From the NCBI GenBank assembly GCA_035578905.1, contig JAQJVL010000005.1, forward strand, positions 4,649,480 to 4,713,479: a stretch of 64,000 nt of DNA, written 5' to 3'. Numbering within the stretch: the stretch's first letter is position 1; every line of letters begins with the position of its first letter. The DNA is from Stictocephala bisonia (Eukaryota; Arthropoda; Insecta; Hemiptera; Membracidae). The notes under the pieces are model-generated. The model had not been told where the DNA came from. It saw nothing but the letters and a program-made list of their open reading frames with translations, and ran no database searches. This document shows positions 53,901 through 64,000 of the stretch, piece after piece. Position numbers and translations under genes: made by a program.

Positions 53901-56900
53901 GAATAACTGGCAAACCACAAAATCGGCACACTGACACTACTGCTGAAAGTGGGCACAATTGAATGCAAAAATTGTATGTTTAAATGAGAATTTTGTAGTG
54001 TGAATGATATAAATTGTAGTATAATATTTACTTGCCATTTGCAATACTATGTTTAATGTCTACCGTAAAAAGGAGTTGATTTTATTTGATCAAAAGATTA
54101 ACATCAACCTATTCACAGGTATTTATTTTTATACCTAAAAGAAACAATAGGCCTAAGAATCAATCATTTGAAATCCTAATTTTGATGGTTTAACATATCC
54201 AATATAAACTCAAATAATGACTCATAATCTGCTTAACAATATAATTTAATTATTAAATACAAGATAACAACCTAAGCCAAATTAAACTCTGTTGATATGT
54301 GCTTTCCATTAGATTGGAAATAAGGCATTGGAAGACAGAGCATCTTTGTGACTACAAATACAGCATAATGTATTTATTCTATGGATATTTAAAATAATAC
54401 TGTTGTTTTCACTGAAGGATATTTGAGCTGAAACTAATATTGTCACATAAGTTCTTATACAGCTAGGTATGATGTACATTTTTCTCTAATTTATTTTCAG
54501 TCCTTAAATTAATTTCAATTATCAAATTTTCATAACACTGGTTTACAAATACACTTATTATAACCTAAAATGTACATTGTAATAACTGTTTTAATTTACA
54601 ATCATAATATGTCAATTTTACAAGTTAATACAATTTTCTTTAGATTTCACAATATGTATATGTGTAAAAGTTATTACTGACTTGTTGACATTTTCTTTTT
54701 TTTATTTTATAAGTAATTGTTTTAAAAATAAGTGTCGTGTAAAGTTATCAATTCGATAAATAAATATAAAATAAACAAAATACATGACTAAAAATTGGTA
54801 TAAAATACTGTATAAATTAATCATCATTGAGCTGTTCTATTATGCAATATTGTTACTTTGTAGTTTAAAATGTACTCTTAATGACAGTACCGTATAAAAA
54901 CTAAAGCAATATTGAAACTCTATATAGCAAAATATTTAGGAAAATCAAAACATATTTTCTTATCACAGAGAATCATATCAACCACATTAAATGCACATTA
55001 ATATTCAATTAAAAGCATATGTATATTTCAAGAATACTAAAACAGGAATATATAAACATTTGCCACTTTTCAAGCTGACATTACATTGTTTTACAATTCT
55101 TACATTGATTTCAATAGTTTCGGAATTCACAACCTTCAATTAACATGGGAAGTGATAGTAGGAATGGACCAAAAATTAAACTAATCTATACAAGCATGCA
55201 CTTTAACTTAACGTAGAGTAAACATTGTTTAATACAGTACATTTACGCTTCATTTATAACAACAACTTGTTAATTTATGCTTGAAATGATATTTTAAATA
55301 CAATATATTTTAAAATGCACTTTTGAGATCATATTTTAAAAACAAATCTTAACTGTTGTAACACAACAAATGTCTGATTTACAGAACAGATTCTTTATTG
55401 TATATCAAATAATTTACTTATCAAAGTTCTGGAATGTATAATGTAAAGATTATGTCAGTCCTGATTTCTATACAAGAGATTTTACACACTGCTATAATTA
55501 GAGGGATCGACAGAACGAGTTTGTTATTTAGCTGTTGTTAAATCATAAAAAATGGAGAATAACATTCTTTACAAAAGCCCATAGAGAACAATAACATTGG
55601 GAGGTTCAGAAACTCCCATGTATACAAAATACAACTAGATTAATAACATTTATTCAGAGATTAACTTTAAAAACAATTATTGATTATTTTAGACAAATAT
55701 TACCTTACGAGAAAACTGATTCCATTATATATGATGACTAATGTACTTGCTGTCAGCTCAGAAATTAAGAGCACTTAAAATTTCTTTAAATTGATAAATT
55801 GAAATCGATTTCAAAGAACTGTATTTACTTATACATATGAATGCAATGTATTGTAACTATACATGTCATAAGGATTATAACAAGATCAAGTAATACATTT
55901 TACGACCTCTAGAAGCCAAGAAAACAATGTTTCAGGGAATTGATAAGAACTTTTTTCGTGAAAAGATAAAATTCTGAAATTTACAAAACTTATGGAAAAC
56001 ATTCTCATCAACCACGTGTTAAAATATAAATGCGATACATTGACGGGTTTTTGAGCAATAACTGTGTAAATTTCTTGTACAGTGAAAACTAGTTAAAATT
56101 CTGGTACTTTGTTCTAACTAAGACAAAAATGATATAAACTTATAATAAAATTTGAAAATGCATATGTCATTACACAAAATTACATGACGAAAACAATGTT
56201 GTGATGGGAGTTTTCATAGGCTTCTTAGTAAACAACCATCAAACGTTAGTGCACATAATTTCTGCGCCAACAGCAAGTATTGTCTTTCAAAATACCTTGG
56301 ATATCAGTTTAGCAAAAAAATTAACAGGATATTTACTTAAAATAAGGAACAATATGAAAAACAACTGAAGAAAAAGGATACCATCGCCATAACAATATTG
56401 CAGCCAATGAAGACCACCTGACGTTTGTTTGTATTTAATTATACACTAAATATTTCAATAACATGGCTTTTGTAAAGTCGAATTCATCTCAGCCACTTCA
56501 TTAATTAACAATTTTTTTTCTATTTAAAACTTTACTTGCCAATTGACATGTGCTACAGGTTCCTCTCTCTACAATAACCGTATTCAACAAGTGAAATACC
56601 GAACCATCAGCTCAGTTGGAGGGTTTAAAGTAATGAAATGAAAAACGTCTCTATTAGTAACATATATATGAGTTATTTATTTTAAACTTAGGAAACCATC
56701 ACATACCTGTGTATCAGTTTGTTTTGTATACAAACTTTATACAAAAAGGAAACCAAAATAAGCCATGGTCAGTATTATTGTTTTCCCGTTTAAAAATCCT
56801 CTCTCTCCCTAAATGACAATCTGTCATTACAGCACTGATTTTTTTAAAGAATACAACAAAAATAGCCTTGACAATTCAAAACAAAAACTTAATGGAAAAT

Positions 56901-57540
56901 GCATTATTCTAACATAGACTACTAAACGTTCTGTAATAACGTTGAATATACATATTGTTGTTATTGATAAACACATAGATAGCAACAGTTGTTTAGCCAT
57001 GTAATTGTTTAGAACACTGTACAATGGTGGTCTGGAACGGGACAAGGATAGTCTGAGCTGTTGACTGAACATAAGAATTGCAAATGGAGAATTTTTAGTG
57101 GCAGGGAAAATGGGTGAACCGATCTGTCTAAAACTGTTGGCACTCCCTATTCTGTCACCTTCTTAATTACTGTTGTCAAATATTAGTTTTATTTTAGTTA
57201 CAATTTAGCAATAAGATCAATAAAAGACATCTGCTTTTTCAATGATATAAAAGAAATAAAACTACAGTTTACAAGAATTAGTGATTGATTAATTTGTTAT
57301 GTAAAAAAGTCAGTTGAAATTGATAATAATTATAATGTACAAGAAGATTATCAAACATTTTTGAATTGGGGATAAATTACTAAACAAAATTAAATAGTAA
57401 CTAAGGTACTTCCCAATGAGTATGCACATTATTAAGATGGAATAATCCTGCCTATCACCACTAAGGAGATCAATGTGATAGCTCAATGGAGGATCGCCCG
57501 AACAGAAAATATTTTTTGCTCAGGCGATTTTAAGAAAATA
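53901..57540. other. Repeat-poor AT-rich tract
   Basis: I find no transposon ends, arrays or credible coding over ~3.6 kb, unlike the rest of the window. It could be intergenic or a long 3' untranslated or intronic region. TAGGCCTA occurs at 54148. Confidence 0.4.
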
Positions 57541-57940
57541 ACATCAGTTGCAGCTTATATATAAATCAAGAGGGACAAAAATTATAAGCAGTGCTTTGTT
57601 TCCTTTATCACAGACGTGCAAGGAAGTAAATTGGTTCATCCAATTCTCCAGAAATGGCATTAGCTTGGAGCATTCTCTTTTTCATGGTCAAAGAGAAGAT
57701 TATGGTTTTGAACTATATCAGAATGTCAATTTCTACTTTCAATTAGATGATCAGAAAAATGACACTTCAAAATTATATTCTATTTAATAAATAATAACAT
57801 CTTACTATAAAAATATATTCTCAACTCAAAGAGTCTAGCTCTTTGTCATCACTTTTCAACTCATGACAAAGAGTGATCCAATTTTTACTTGTTTGGCTTT
57901 TGTCCTTATACTCCACAAATGTTGTATAGTTGGGTTTATG

Positions 57941-58400
57941 TTACAAAAGAGTAATAAAAAGATCACCATCGATATCAGATGACATTTCCGAAGGATATTT
58001 CAGGTCAAATTTGTGTACACTAGATTGCTCTTTAGCACTGATGGACTGACTTGACTGCACTGAGACTTCAGTAGAGGGGTAAACCGGATGTTCTTCTGGA
58101 CCACGTGCATATATAACAGAATGTCCCACTAAAATTTTCGTGGGCCCAGTCCAAGACACGAATTCAAATAGAAAATATCCAGTAAGACCCAAAGGTATTT
58201 TTAGTCCTCGGACAGTCAAACGCTTGGGCAGGGGTTGTTTATATCAGTATTTTTAATGTAGGCTACTCGGTCTCAGTGATTTCATACAAATTGAACTCCT
58301 TATTTCCATTTTTTGTCCTCACTGCAGAATAATCCAGCTCTTTATGGCCTTTACACAATAGTTTCAGAGAGAGGTTTCTTTGAGGCGCACTTGGAATAAG
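57941..58400 (-). CDS. Coding-like tract, product unknown, possibly broken
   Basis: From 58243 to TAA at 57941 an open frame with protein-like composition encodes RLTVRGLKIPLGLTGYFLFE, SWTGPTKILVGHSV and a Ser/Glu-rich tail ending DIDGDLFITLL. No ATG opens it. Immediately upstream another frame (about 58395-58255) encodes LIPSAPQRNLSLKLLCKGHK then FNLYEITETE and stops. Only ~40 nt separate the two, too short for a normal intron, so it is either a frameshifted pseudogene or two exons with misjudged borders. I do not recognise the family. Confidence 0.28.
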
Positions 58401-58568
58401 CGATACAGAATCTTTCTTTCACAAGGTATAAGTAATTGTTGAAAATCTGGTAAAGATTTGTTCTATTTTAATGTTTAGTTACTTAAAACAAGCAAAATGA
58501 CAAAAAAGTTTGTTGTTGAGGGTTATTACTATTCAAAGGATGTATACAAAACACTGGTGATGACACTC

Positions 58569-58600
58569 CCGCCCACCCATACACACACAGTGGTATTGAA
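58569..58600 (+). repeat. Single stray unit of the 36-bp satellite
   Basis: CCCGCCCACCCATACACACA followed by CAGTGGTATTG matches the array at 27578-27850, ~31 kb away. It lies just upstream of a LINE. Confidence 0.75.
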
Positions 58601-58715
58601 AATGTACTTCTACTTTGTCTGAAGACCAGACGGGTGATCGTGCGGACCTTTGTACCTATGCATGCCTGGGCTCAGACTATACCTGCATGCCCAGGTATAA
58701 TAGGTTGTAGATAGT

Positions 58716-60958
58716 TTGAATAGTGTTAATCTTAGTTTTTCTGTGTATGTATGTTTGTGTATGTGTGGTTTGCTGGCATTGTTGCTTGTGCCCGGGTCGC
58801 CGCTGACCACTGCTACTGTAGATACCCTGCTGTTGCACTTGAACTCTGACCCCTCCCCCGCCTCAGGCGGGAACACTCCTCCTCCCCCTCTTCCCGATAA
58901 TCTCTGCCAATACCCGATAACTAAACCATACCATAAACATCTAAAGGCAGCTCATGTTAACGCACAATCTTTAATCTACCATTTTGATGAATTTTTAATA
59001 ATTTTTAATACTAACTTATTTGATATTATATTTATATCTGAGACTTGGCTGAAACCTCACATTAATAATAAATCAGTCGAACTACCAGGCTATTGTCTTC
59101 ATCGAAACGATCATCTCCACAAGGGGGGTGGAGGTATTGCCATCTACGTCAAGTCTCACCTCACGTCAAGTCTTACATACAGCATGCCTCCGACACTTCT
59201 AGAGAAGGAAGGCCTGAATTTATGTCCTTAGATATCAGCGTTAATGGAACACATATCCTTGCTAGTGTATGCTACAGAGTTCCAAATCTTCGTTATCTTT
59301 CTGAATATGAAGAATATCTTCAAGCCCACATTGCTTGCTACAGTCATGTCTTAGTTATTGGGGACCTGAACTCTGACTTACAATCAAACATACTTAACTA
59401 CTATGTTACTTTCCTGTAACATGACAATACTACAACTGGACGCCACTCACCATACTGCCACTGCTAACACTTGGCTTGACATCAAGGCCGTTACTGACCC
59501 GACCCTAGTTGCACACGGACAATTCTCTGCTCCTGGTCTTTCAAAACACGACCTTTGTTTATAAACTTCGCCCACCAAAGACTAAGCCTGAATTCATTTA
59601 ATATCGTAACTACGGTTTAATAAACCATCAAGTTCTGTAACTGAGGCTGATGTTTTTAAAGCTATCATGAGGATGTCCAGTGGCGCTGTCGGAGCTGACA
59701 ATATTCCTATCCAATTTATTAAAGATACACTACCTGTTACTCTGACCATAATTACTAAAATATTTAATGTATCTTTAAACTCGCCTACTTTTCCTGTTCT
59801 TTGGAAACATGCAGTAGTACGTCAATTCCAAAAATGCTCCTCACCTAAATCTCCTTCTGATTTTAGGCCTATCAGTATACTTTCCGCTCTTTCCAAATGT
59901 CTTGAACAAGTCGTACATTAACAATTTATATCATGCCTGGATCAAAACCAAGTTTGTCGAAATATAAATCTGGCTTTCGTTCCAATTATAGCACTACTAC
60001 TGCACTTCTTAAGATCACTGATGACATTAGGCTAGCCATGGATAAGAGACTCGTTACTATTTTAACATTATTCGATTTTTCAAAAGCTTTTGATTGTGTC
60101 TATCATCCTTTGCTTCTCATGAAATTACAAAAGGCCAGTTTCTCCAATGGTTGTGTTAACTGGGTTAAGTCATATCTTAATGACCGACAGCAACTTGTGA
60201 GGGCAGGGGATGCTAAATCGGAATGGACTAAAACTGAACGAGACTAAAACTCAAACCTTGGTGTTAGGGACTCGACAGCTTCTTTCTAAAATTAATGTTC
60301 AATATTTTCCTAAAGTAAAACTGAACAACTACAAACTAAAATACTGTGACAAGGTAAAAAACCTTGGTCTTATTATCAACAATACACTGACGTGGAATGA
60401 AACTGTTACTTCAACTTGCAATAGAGTTTTTGCTGGCATCCATAGTTTAATACGTTTTGCTTTATTCCTTCCATACAATGTTAAAGTCATGCTGGTGAAT
60501 ACTCTAGTGTTACCTCACTTCAACTACTGTGACACAGTAATTAACGATGACTGTTGAGCTCTCGGAGAGACTGCAACGTGCACAGAATTACTGTATCCAT
60601 TTCATTTTCAACCTTCGACGATATGATCATGTTACTCCTTATTTTGAGCGGCTAGGTGTTTTGAAACTGAGAAATCTCCGTGAATACCATATCCTTACTT
60701 TGTTGTATGTTATCATCAGATCAAACTTACCATCTTATCTCTCTGAAAGATATTCTTTCTTGTCCCAGATTAGTTCTTGTTATACACTAAGAGGAGCTAT
60801 ACTTCTATCGATTCCACAACATAGAACTACAACTTTCAGTCAATCCTTTTTAGTTACTTCATGTCGTTAGTGGAATTCTCTCTCTGATAATTTGAAATTT
60901 ATGGAAAACCGTGCCTGCTTTGGAGCGGAGGTCAGGAAGTTGTTGCTTGAACTGTAGT
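58716..60958 (+). pseudogene. Broken LINE ORF2
   Basis: The endonuclease is readable: HVNAQSL near 58955, FISETWL, GGGGIAIYV, then after a frameshift near 59215 VLVIGDLNSDL. The polymerase follows from 59667 (GADNIPIQFIK, DFRPISILSALSKCLE, then FRSNYSTTTALLK and TLFDFSKAFDCVYH). At ~60210 the sequence jumps from LNDRQQLVRAGD to NGLKLNETKTQ, so GVPQGS and YADD are deleted. The C-terminal part (LGLIINNTLTWNE, LQRAQNYCIHFIFN, LREYHILTLLYVI) is fairly well kept and ends near 60958. It cannot reverse transcribe. Confidence 0.9.
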
Positions 60959-61181
60959 AGTGGAGGGATTGGCGGCGATGGGTGGGCGTGCATGTGAGCA
61001 GACCATGTATGAGTGATAGTTGTGAATGAACTTAAATAGTGTAAAATTTATTCATCGTTCATGCTGTATTATGTCAAATTAATTTTTTTAAGTTGTTTTG
61101 TTTTTGTACTTTTTGATTCATTTTTGGCTTTTATATGATAAATCTTAATGTACAACTTTTTTTTTTGGTTAAGTGTTAGAA

Positions 61182-61362
61182 AGGACTAAATAGTCCTAAC
61201 TTCACCTCATAAATAAAGGCTTTTTTTTACGGAAATGTTGCAAATGGTTTATATTGTATTAATAGTAATGTTTCGTGTTATTTTTATGATTAGTTTTGTT
61301 ATTTGTGATAAGGTTAGGTGGTAGAGAGGACTGTCTAGTCCTAACCTCGCCTTAAAAATAAA
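61182..61362 (+). promoter_or_regulatory. Duplicated LINE 3' hairpin and poly(A) module
   Basis: AGGACT-AAAT-AGTCCT (61182-61197) with AATAAA at 61212, and AGGACT-GTCT-AGTCCT (61327-61342) with AATAAA at 61357, are 145 bp apart and followed by T runs. The stem arms are kept and the loops differ. Confidence 0.75.
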
Positions 61363-61382
61363 GTCGTTTTTCATTTCATTTC

Positions 61383-61684
61383 ATACCTGTTCAGTTATAA
61401 TTTACATTCATTGTTACAACGTAAATATAAACTTGTTCTTTAAACAAAATATAAACACTATTTGTATATTTGTTAGTAAATATACAGATAATTAAAAGTT
61501 TTATAAGGATCCTTAATTATTATTTAAAATATAATTTACCAATATTTTGAAAATGAAAACTACGCTGAAATTATGAAACAACACTTAAAAAGGTCAATAT
61601 TTATATACAGGAGTGTATGACCGACCACTCATCACAGTGTTTCAAATACCTCTACAGTCTTTTATAAATTGTTCTTTGTTTTGA
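61383..61684. other. AT-rich DNA
   Basis: Nothing is recognised; it would be 3' flank of the candidate exon at 61685-61776. Confidence 0.35.
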
Positions 61685-61776
61685 TTATTTCTTCTTCTTT
61701 TGTTTCATCTTTTTTTTCTCTTCACGTTTCTTTTCTCTTTCTGATAGGCAGTGGAACAGTTTGTATCCACAGAATG
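61685..61776 (-). CDS. Possible terminal exon, Lys-rich C-terminus with KKKK end
   Basis: After an acceptor-like CTGTTCTAG (minus), two bases plus 29 codons encode FCGYKLFHCLSEREKKREE followed by KKKMKQKKKK and TAA. A short hydrophobic stretch before a charged tail ending in lysines resembles small ER membrane proteins with a dilysine retrieval signal. No other exon lies in the window; a chance A-rich ORF is possible. Upstream exons would lie beyond the 36-bp array. Confidence 0.33.
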
Positions 61777-62569
61777 CTAGAACAGTTTTAGAGAAATTAT
61801 TATTAAATTATTAAAATTAATAACAACTAATTATTTGACTTAACCTATATTTAATCTATACTTAGTTTAATAAATGGGAAATGATAATCGAATATAATGT
61901 TTAAACAAGTAAGAGAATTACAGGTTTGTGCATTTAGGGAGAAAAAATTTTCATTTATATTGGTATAGAGTTCAATTATGCTTATAATTAAAGATGTAAC
62001 TAAAGGAAAATACCAGAGCTCTCTATATGGTGAAAATGTAGATACATATAAAAAGTCCATGGTATTGTATAACATGCTCCTTCCAAATTTAATTGAGTAG
62101 AGATTCAGTTTAACTTTAGCTTCTAATGTAAGTTAGTCTGATGAACCTCCAGCCAATTGTCACGCTCCTTCTCACCCGCCTTGAACATGGAGCGGCCGCA
62201 GATTCAATTCATAGTGAGTTACTAGTAGTATGACTAACTCAGAATTATTTATAAAATTCATACAAGTAGATAGTTGAGCCTTTTACAGATAAATTCTCAG
62301 AAATATTTTTGGAATAAGAATATTTATAAAAGTGGTTAGAATGTACGGTGGATGGGTAAGACCATCAGTGATGTAACTTTCTAAATTTTCTGAAAAAAAA
62401 ACACATATTGTCAAGATGTTTAACATGCATATCTAAAACTCAGAAAAATTTTAGCTTCAGATAATAATTTCTGTTGTCATAAAAGGTGTTAAATAGCTAA
62501 CATAATTTCAATTTGTTCACATCTACTAATCACTGGTTTAAAAATACTATAAACTGTCAGGGAAATATC
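61777..62569. other. AT-rich DNA before the terminal array
   Basis: No gene is supported. A short GC-rich spot at 62160-62205 (ATGGAGCGGCCGCAG) is unexplained. Confidence 0.35.
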
Positions 62570-64000
62570 ATGGCAGTTTAGATAATTGTAAGGCTTATCT
62601 TCCAACTGAATTGTTACAAAACTGCAAGGATTATCTTCCAACTGGATTTTTACATAACTGCAAAGCTTATCTTTCAACTGAATTGTGACATAACTGCAAG
62701 GCTTATCTTCCAACTGAATTGTGACATAACTGCAAGGCTTATATTCCAACTGAACTGTTACATACTTGTAAGGCTTATCTTCCAACTGGATTGTTCCATA
62801 ATTGTAAGGCTTATCTTCCAACTGGATTGTTGCATAATTGTAATGCTTATCTTCCAGCTGGATTATTACATAACTGCAATGCTCATCTTACAACTGAATT
62901 GTAACATAACTGCAAGGCTTATCTTCCAACTGAATTGTTACATAATTGTAATGCTTATCTTCCAACTGAATTGTAACATAACTGCAATGCTTATCTTACA
63001 ACTGAATTGTAACATAACTGCAATGCTTATCTTACAACTGAATTGTAACATAACTGCAAGGCTTATCTTCCAACTGAATTGTTACATAACTGCAATGCTT
63101 ATCTTACAACTGAATTGTAACATAACTGCAAGGCTTATCTTCCAACTGAATTGTAACATAACTGCAAGGCTTATCTTCCAACTGAATTGTAACATAACTG
63201 CAAGGCTTATCTTCCAACTGAATTGTTACATAACTGCAATGCTTATCTTCCAACTGAATTGTTACATAACTGCAATGCTTATCTTCCAACTGAATTGTTA
63301 CATAACTGCAATGCTTATCTTACAACTGAATTGTAACATAACTGCAAGGCTTATCTTCCAACTGAATTGTTACATAATTGTAATGTTTATCTTCCAACTG
63401 AATTGTAACATAACTGCAAGGCTTATCTTCCAACTGAATTGTAACATAACTGCAAGGCTTATCTTCCAACTGAATTGTTACATAATTGTAATGCTTATCT
63501 TCCAACTGAATTGTAACATAACTGCAAGGCTTATCTTCCAACTGAATTGTATCATAACTGCAATGCTTATCTTACAACTGAATTGTAACATAACTGCAAT
63601 ACTTATCTTACAACTGAATTGTAACATAACTGCAAGGCTTATCTTCCAACTGAATTGTTACATAATTGTAAGGCTTATCTTCCAACTGGATTGTTCCATA
63701 ATTGTAAGGCTTATCTTCCAACTGGATTGTTCCATAATTGTAAGGCTTATCTTCCAACTGGATTGTTCCATAATTGTAAGGCTTATCTTCCAACTGGATT
63801 GTTCCATAATTGTAAGGCTTATCTTCCAACTGGATTGTTCCATAATTATAAGGCTTATCTTCCAACTGGATTGTTCCATAATTGTAAGGCTCATCTTCCA
63901 ACTGGATTGTTCCATAATTGTAAGGCTTATCTTCCAACTGGATTGTTCCATAATTGTAAGGCTTATCTTCCAACTGGATTGTTCCATAATTGTAAGGCTT
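62570..64000 (-). repeat. 36-bp minisatellite, about 39 units, continues beyond the window
   Basis: The unit on the plus strand is AAGGCTTATCTTCCAACTGG then ATTGTTCCATAATTGT. On the minus strand it reads as a 12-residue repeat, (L/M)EDKPYNYGTIQ. Units at 63650-64000 are nearly uniform (GGATTGTTCCATAATTGT type); those at 62850-63640 mix GAATTGT(A/T)ACATAACTGC forms, and the variant CTTACAACTG puts a stop in the frame. Open frames here come from the 36-bp period. Confidence 0.97.

Larger units (their letters stand above)
58716..61382 (+). mobile_element. LINE with internal deletion of the polymerase core
   Basis: A plus-strand non-LTR retrotransposon carrying endonuclease, partial reverse transcriptase, C-terminal domain and 3' tail. 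The frame is broken several times. It ends AATAAAGTCGTTTTT with (TTTCA)n repeats. The 3' UTR carries two copies of a hairpin and AATAAA tail 145 bp apart. Confidence 0.88.

Noticed and set aside
57548..57787. 79-codon plus-strand frame with protein-like composition
   Set aside because: It opens after CATCAG without a pyrimidine tract, has no ATG, and runs straight into AATAAA. It may be an exon but I cannot support it.
62489..63987. Open frames with EDKPYNYGTIQ repeats
   Set aside because: They are by-products of the 36-bp period, interrupted by variant stops, with no start context or unique domain.

Overview
This is a eukaryotic, almost certainly insect, genomic window. It is AT-rich and has spliced genes with GT-AG introns, non-LTR retrotransposons, Tc1/mariner, pogo-, piggyBac- and hAT-like DNA transposons, tRNA-derived SINEs and many minisatellites. 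An auchenorrhynchan or other hemipteran is my guess, from the SINE style and the recurrent TAGGCCTA octamer; the order is not proven. There are no operons, ribosome-binding sites, CRISPR arrays or rRNA genes.

Host genes are few. The secure one is a three-exon TUSC2 (FUS1) homologue on the + strand. Its coding exons are 36424-36575, 38116-38233 and 41024-41089, giving 111 residues with an N-myristoylation start. A second, unrecognised two-exon gene lies on the - strand (12432-12198 joined to 9590-9250, 191 residues). Most of its intron is a 2.1-kb minisatellite. Weaker terminal-exon candidates lie at 12781-12860 (+), 33557-33659 (+) and 61776-61685 (-), and a coding-like tract at 58400-57941 (-).

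Layout. 1-4805: a nearly complete non-LTR retrotransposon (-) with intact ORF1 (FLYWCH finger, coiled coils, SGNH esterase) and ORF2 (endonuclease, reverse transcriptase). 5.3-7.5 kb: a foldback-type element with ~520-bp inverted arms and a 108-bp tandem array that repeats the element's tip. 8.1-15 kb: minisatellites around the orphan gene. 15-29 kb: a pogo-like MITE, a ~1.1-kb segmental duplication, LINE tails, further arrays and a TA microsatellite. 29-34 kb: low-feature DNA. 34-41.4 kb: a mariner-type relic, a foldback MITE and TUSC2, whose introns hold a small MITE and a 1.46-kb mariner; a SINE just downstream carries the first AATAAA after the TUSC2 stop. 41.5-54 kb: decayed LINEs, a TTAA-flanked piggyBac-like element, a hAT MITE inside a LINE relic, mariner relics and SINEs. 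54-57.5 kb: AT-rich and repeat-poor. 58.7-61.4 kb: a LINE that has lost its polymerase core. 62.57-64 kb: a 36-bp minisatellite that runs off the window.

The genes do not form a pathway. The theme is two small host genes in a repeat-dominated landscape, with mobile DNA supplying intron bulk and possibly a polyadenylation signal. I recognise no coordinated novel system. The best leads are the tip-amplified foldback element, the orphan gene with its satellite intron, the possibly active LINE, and the piggyBac-like element with clustered GCCGACC motifs.
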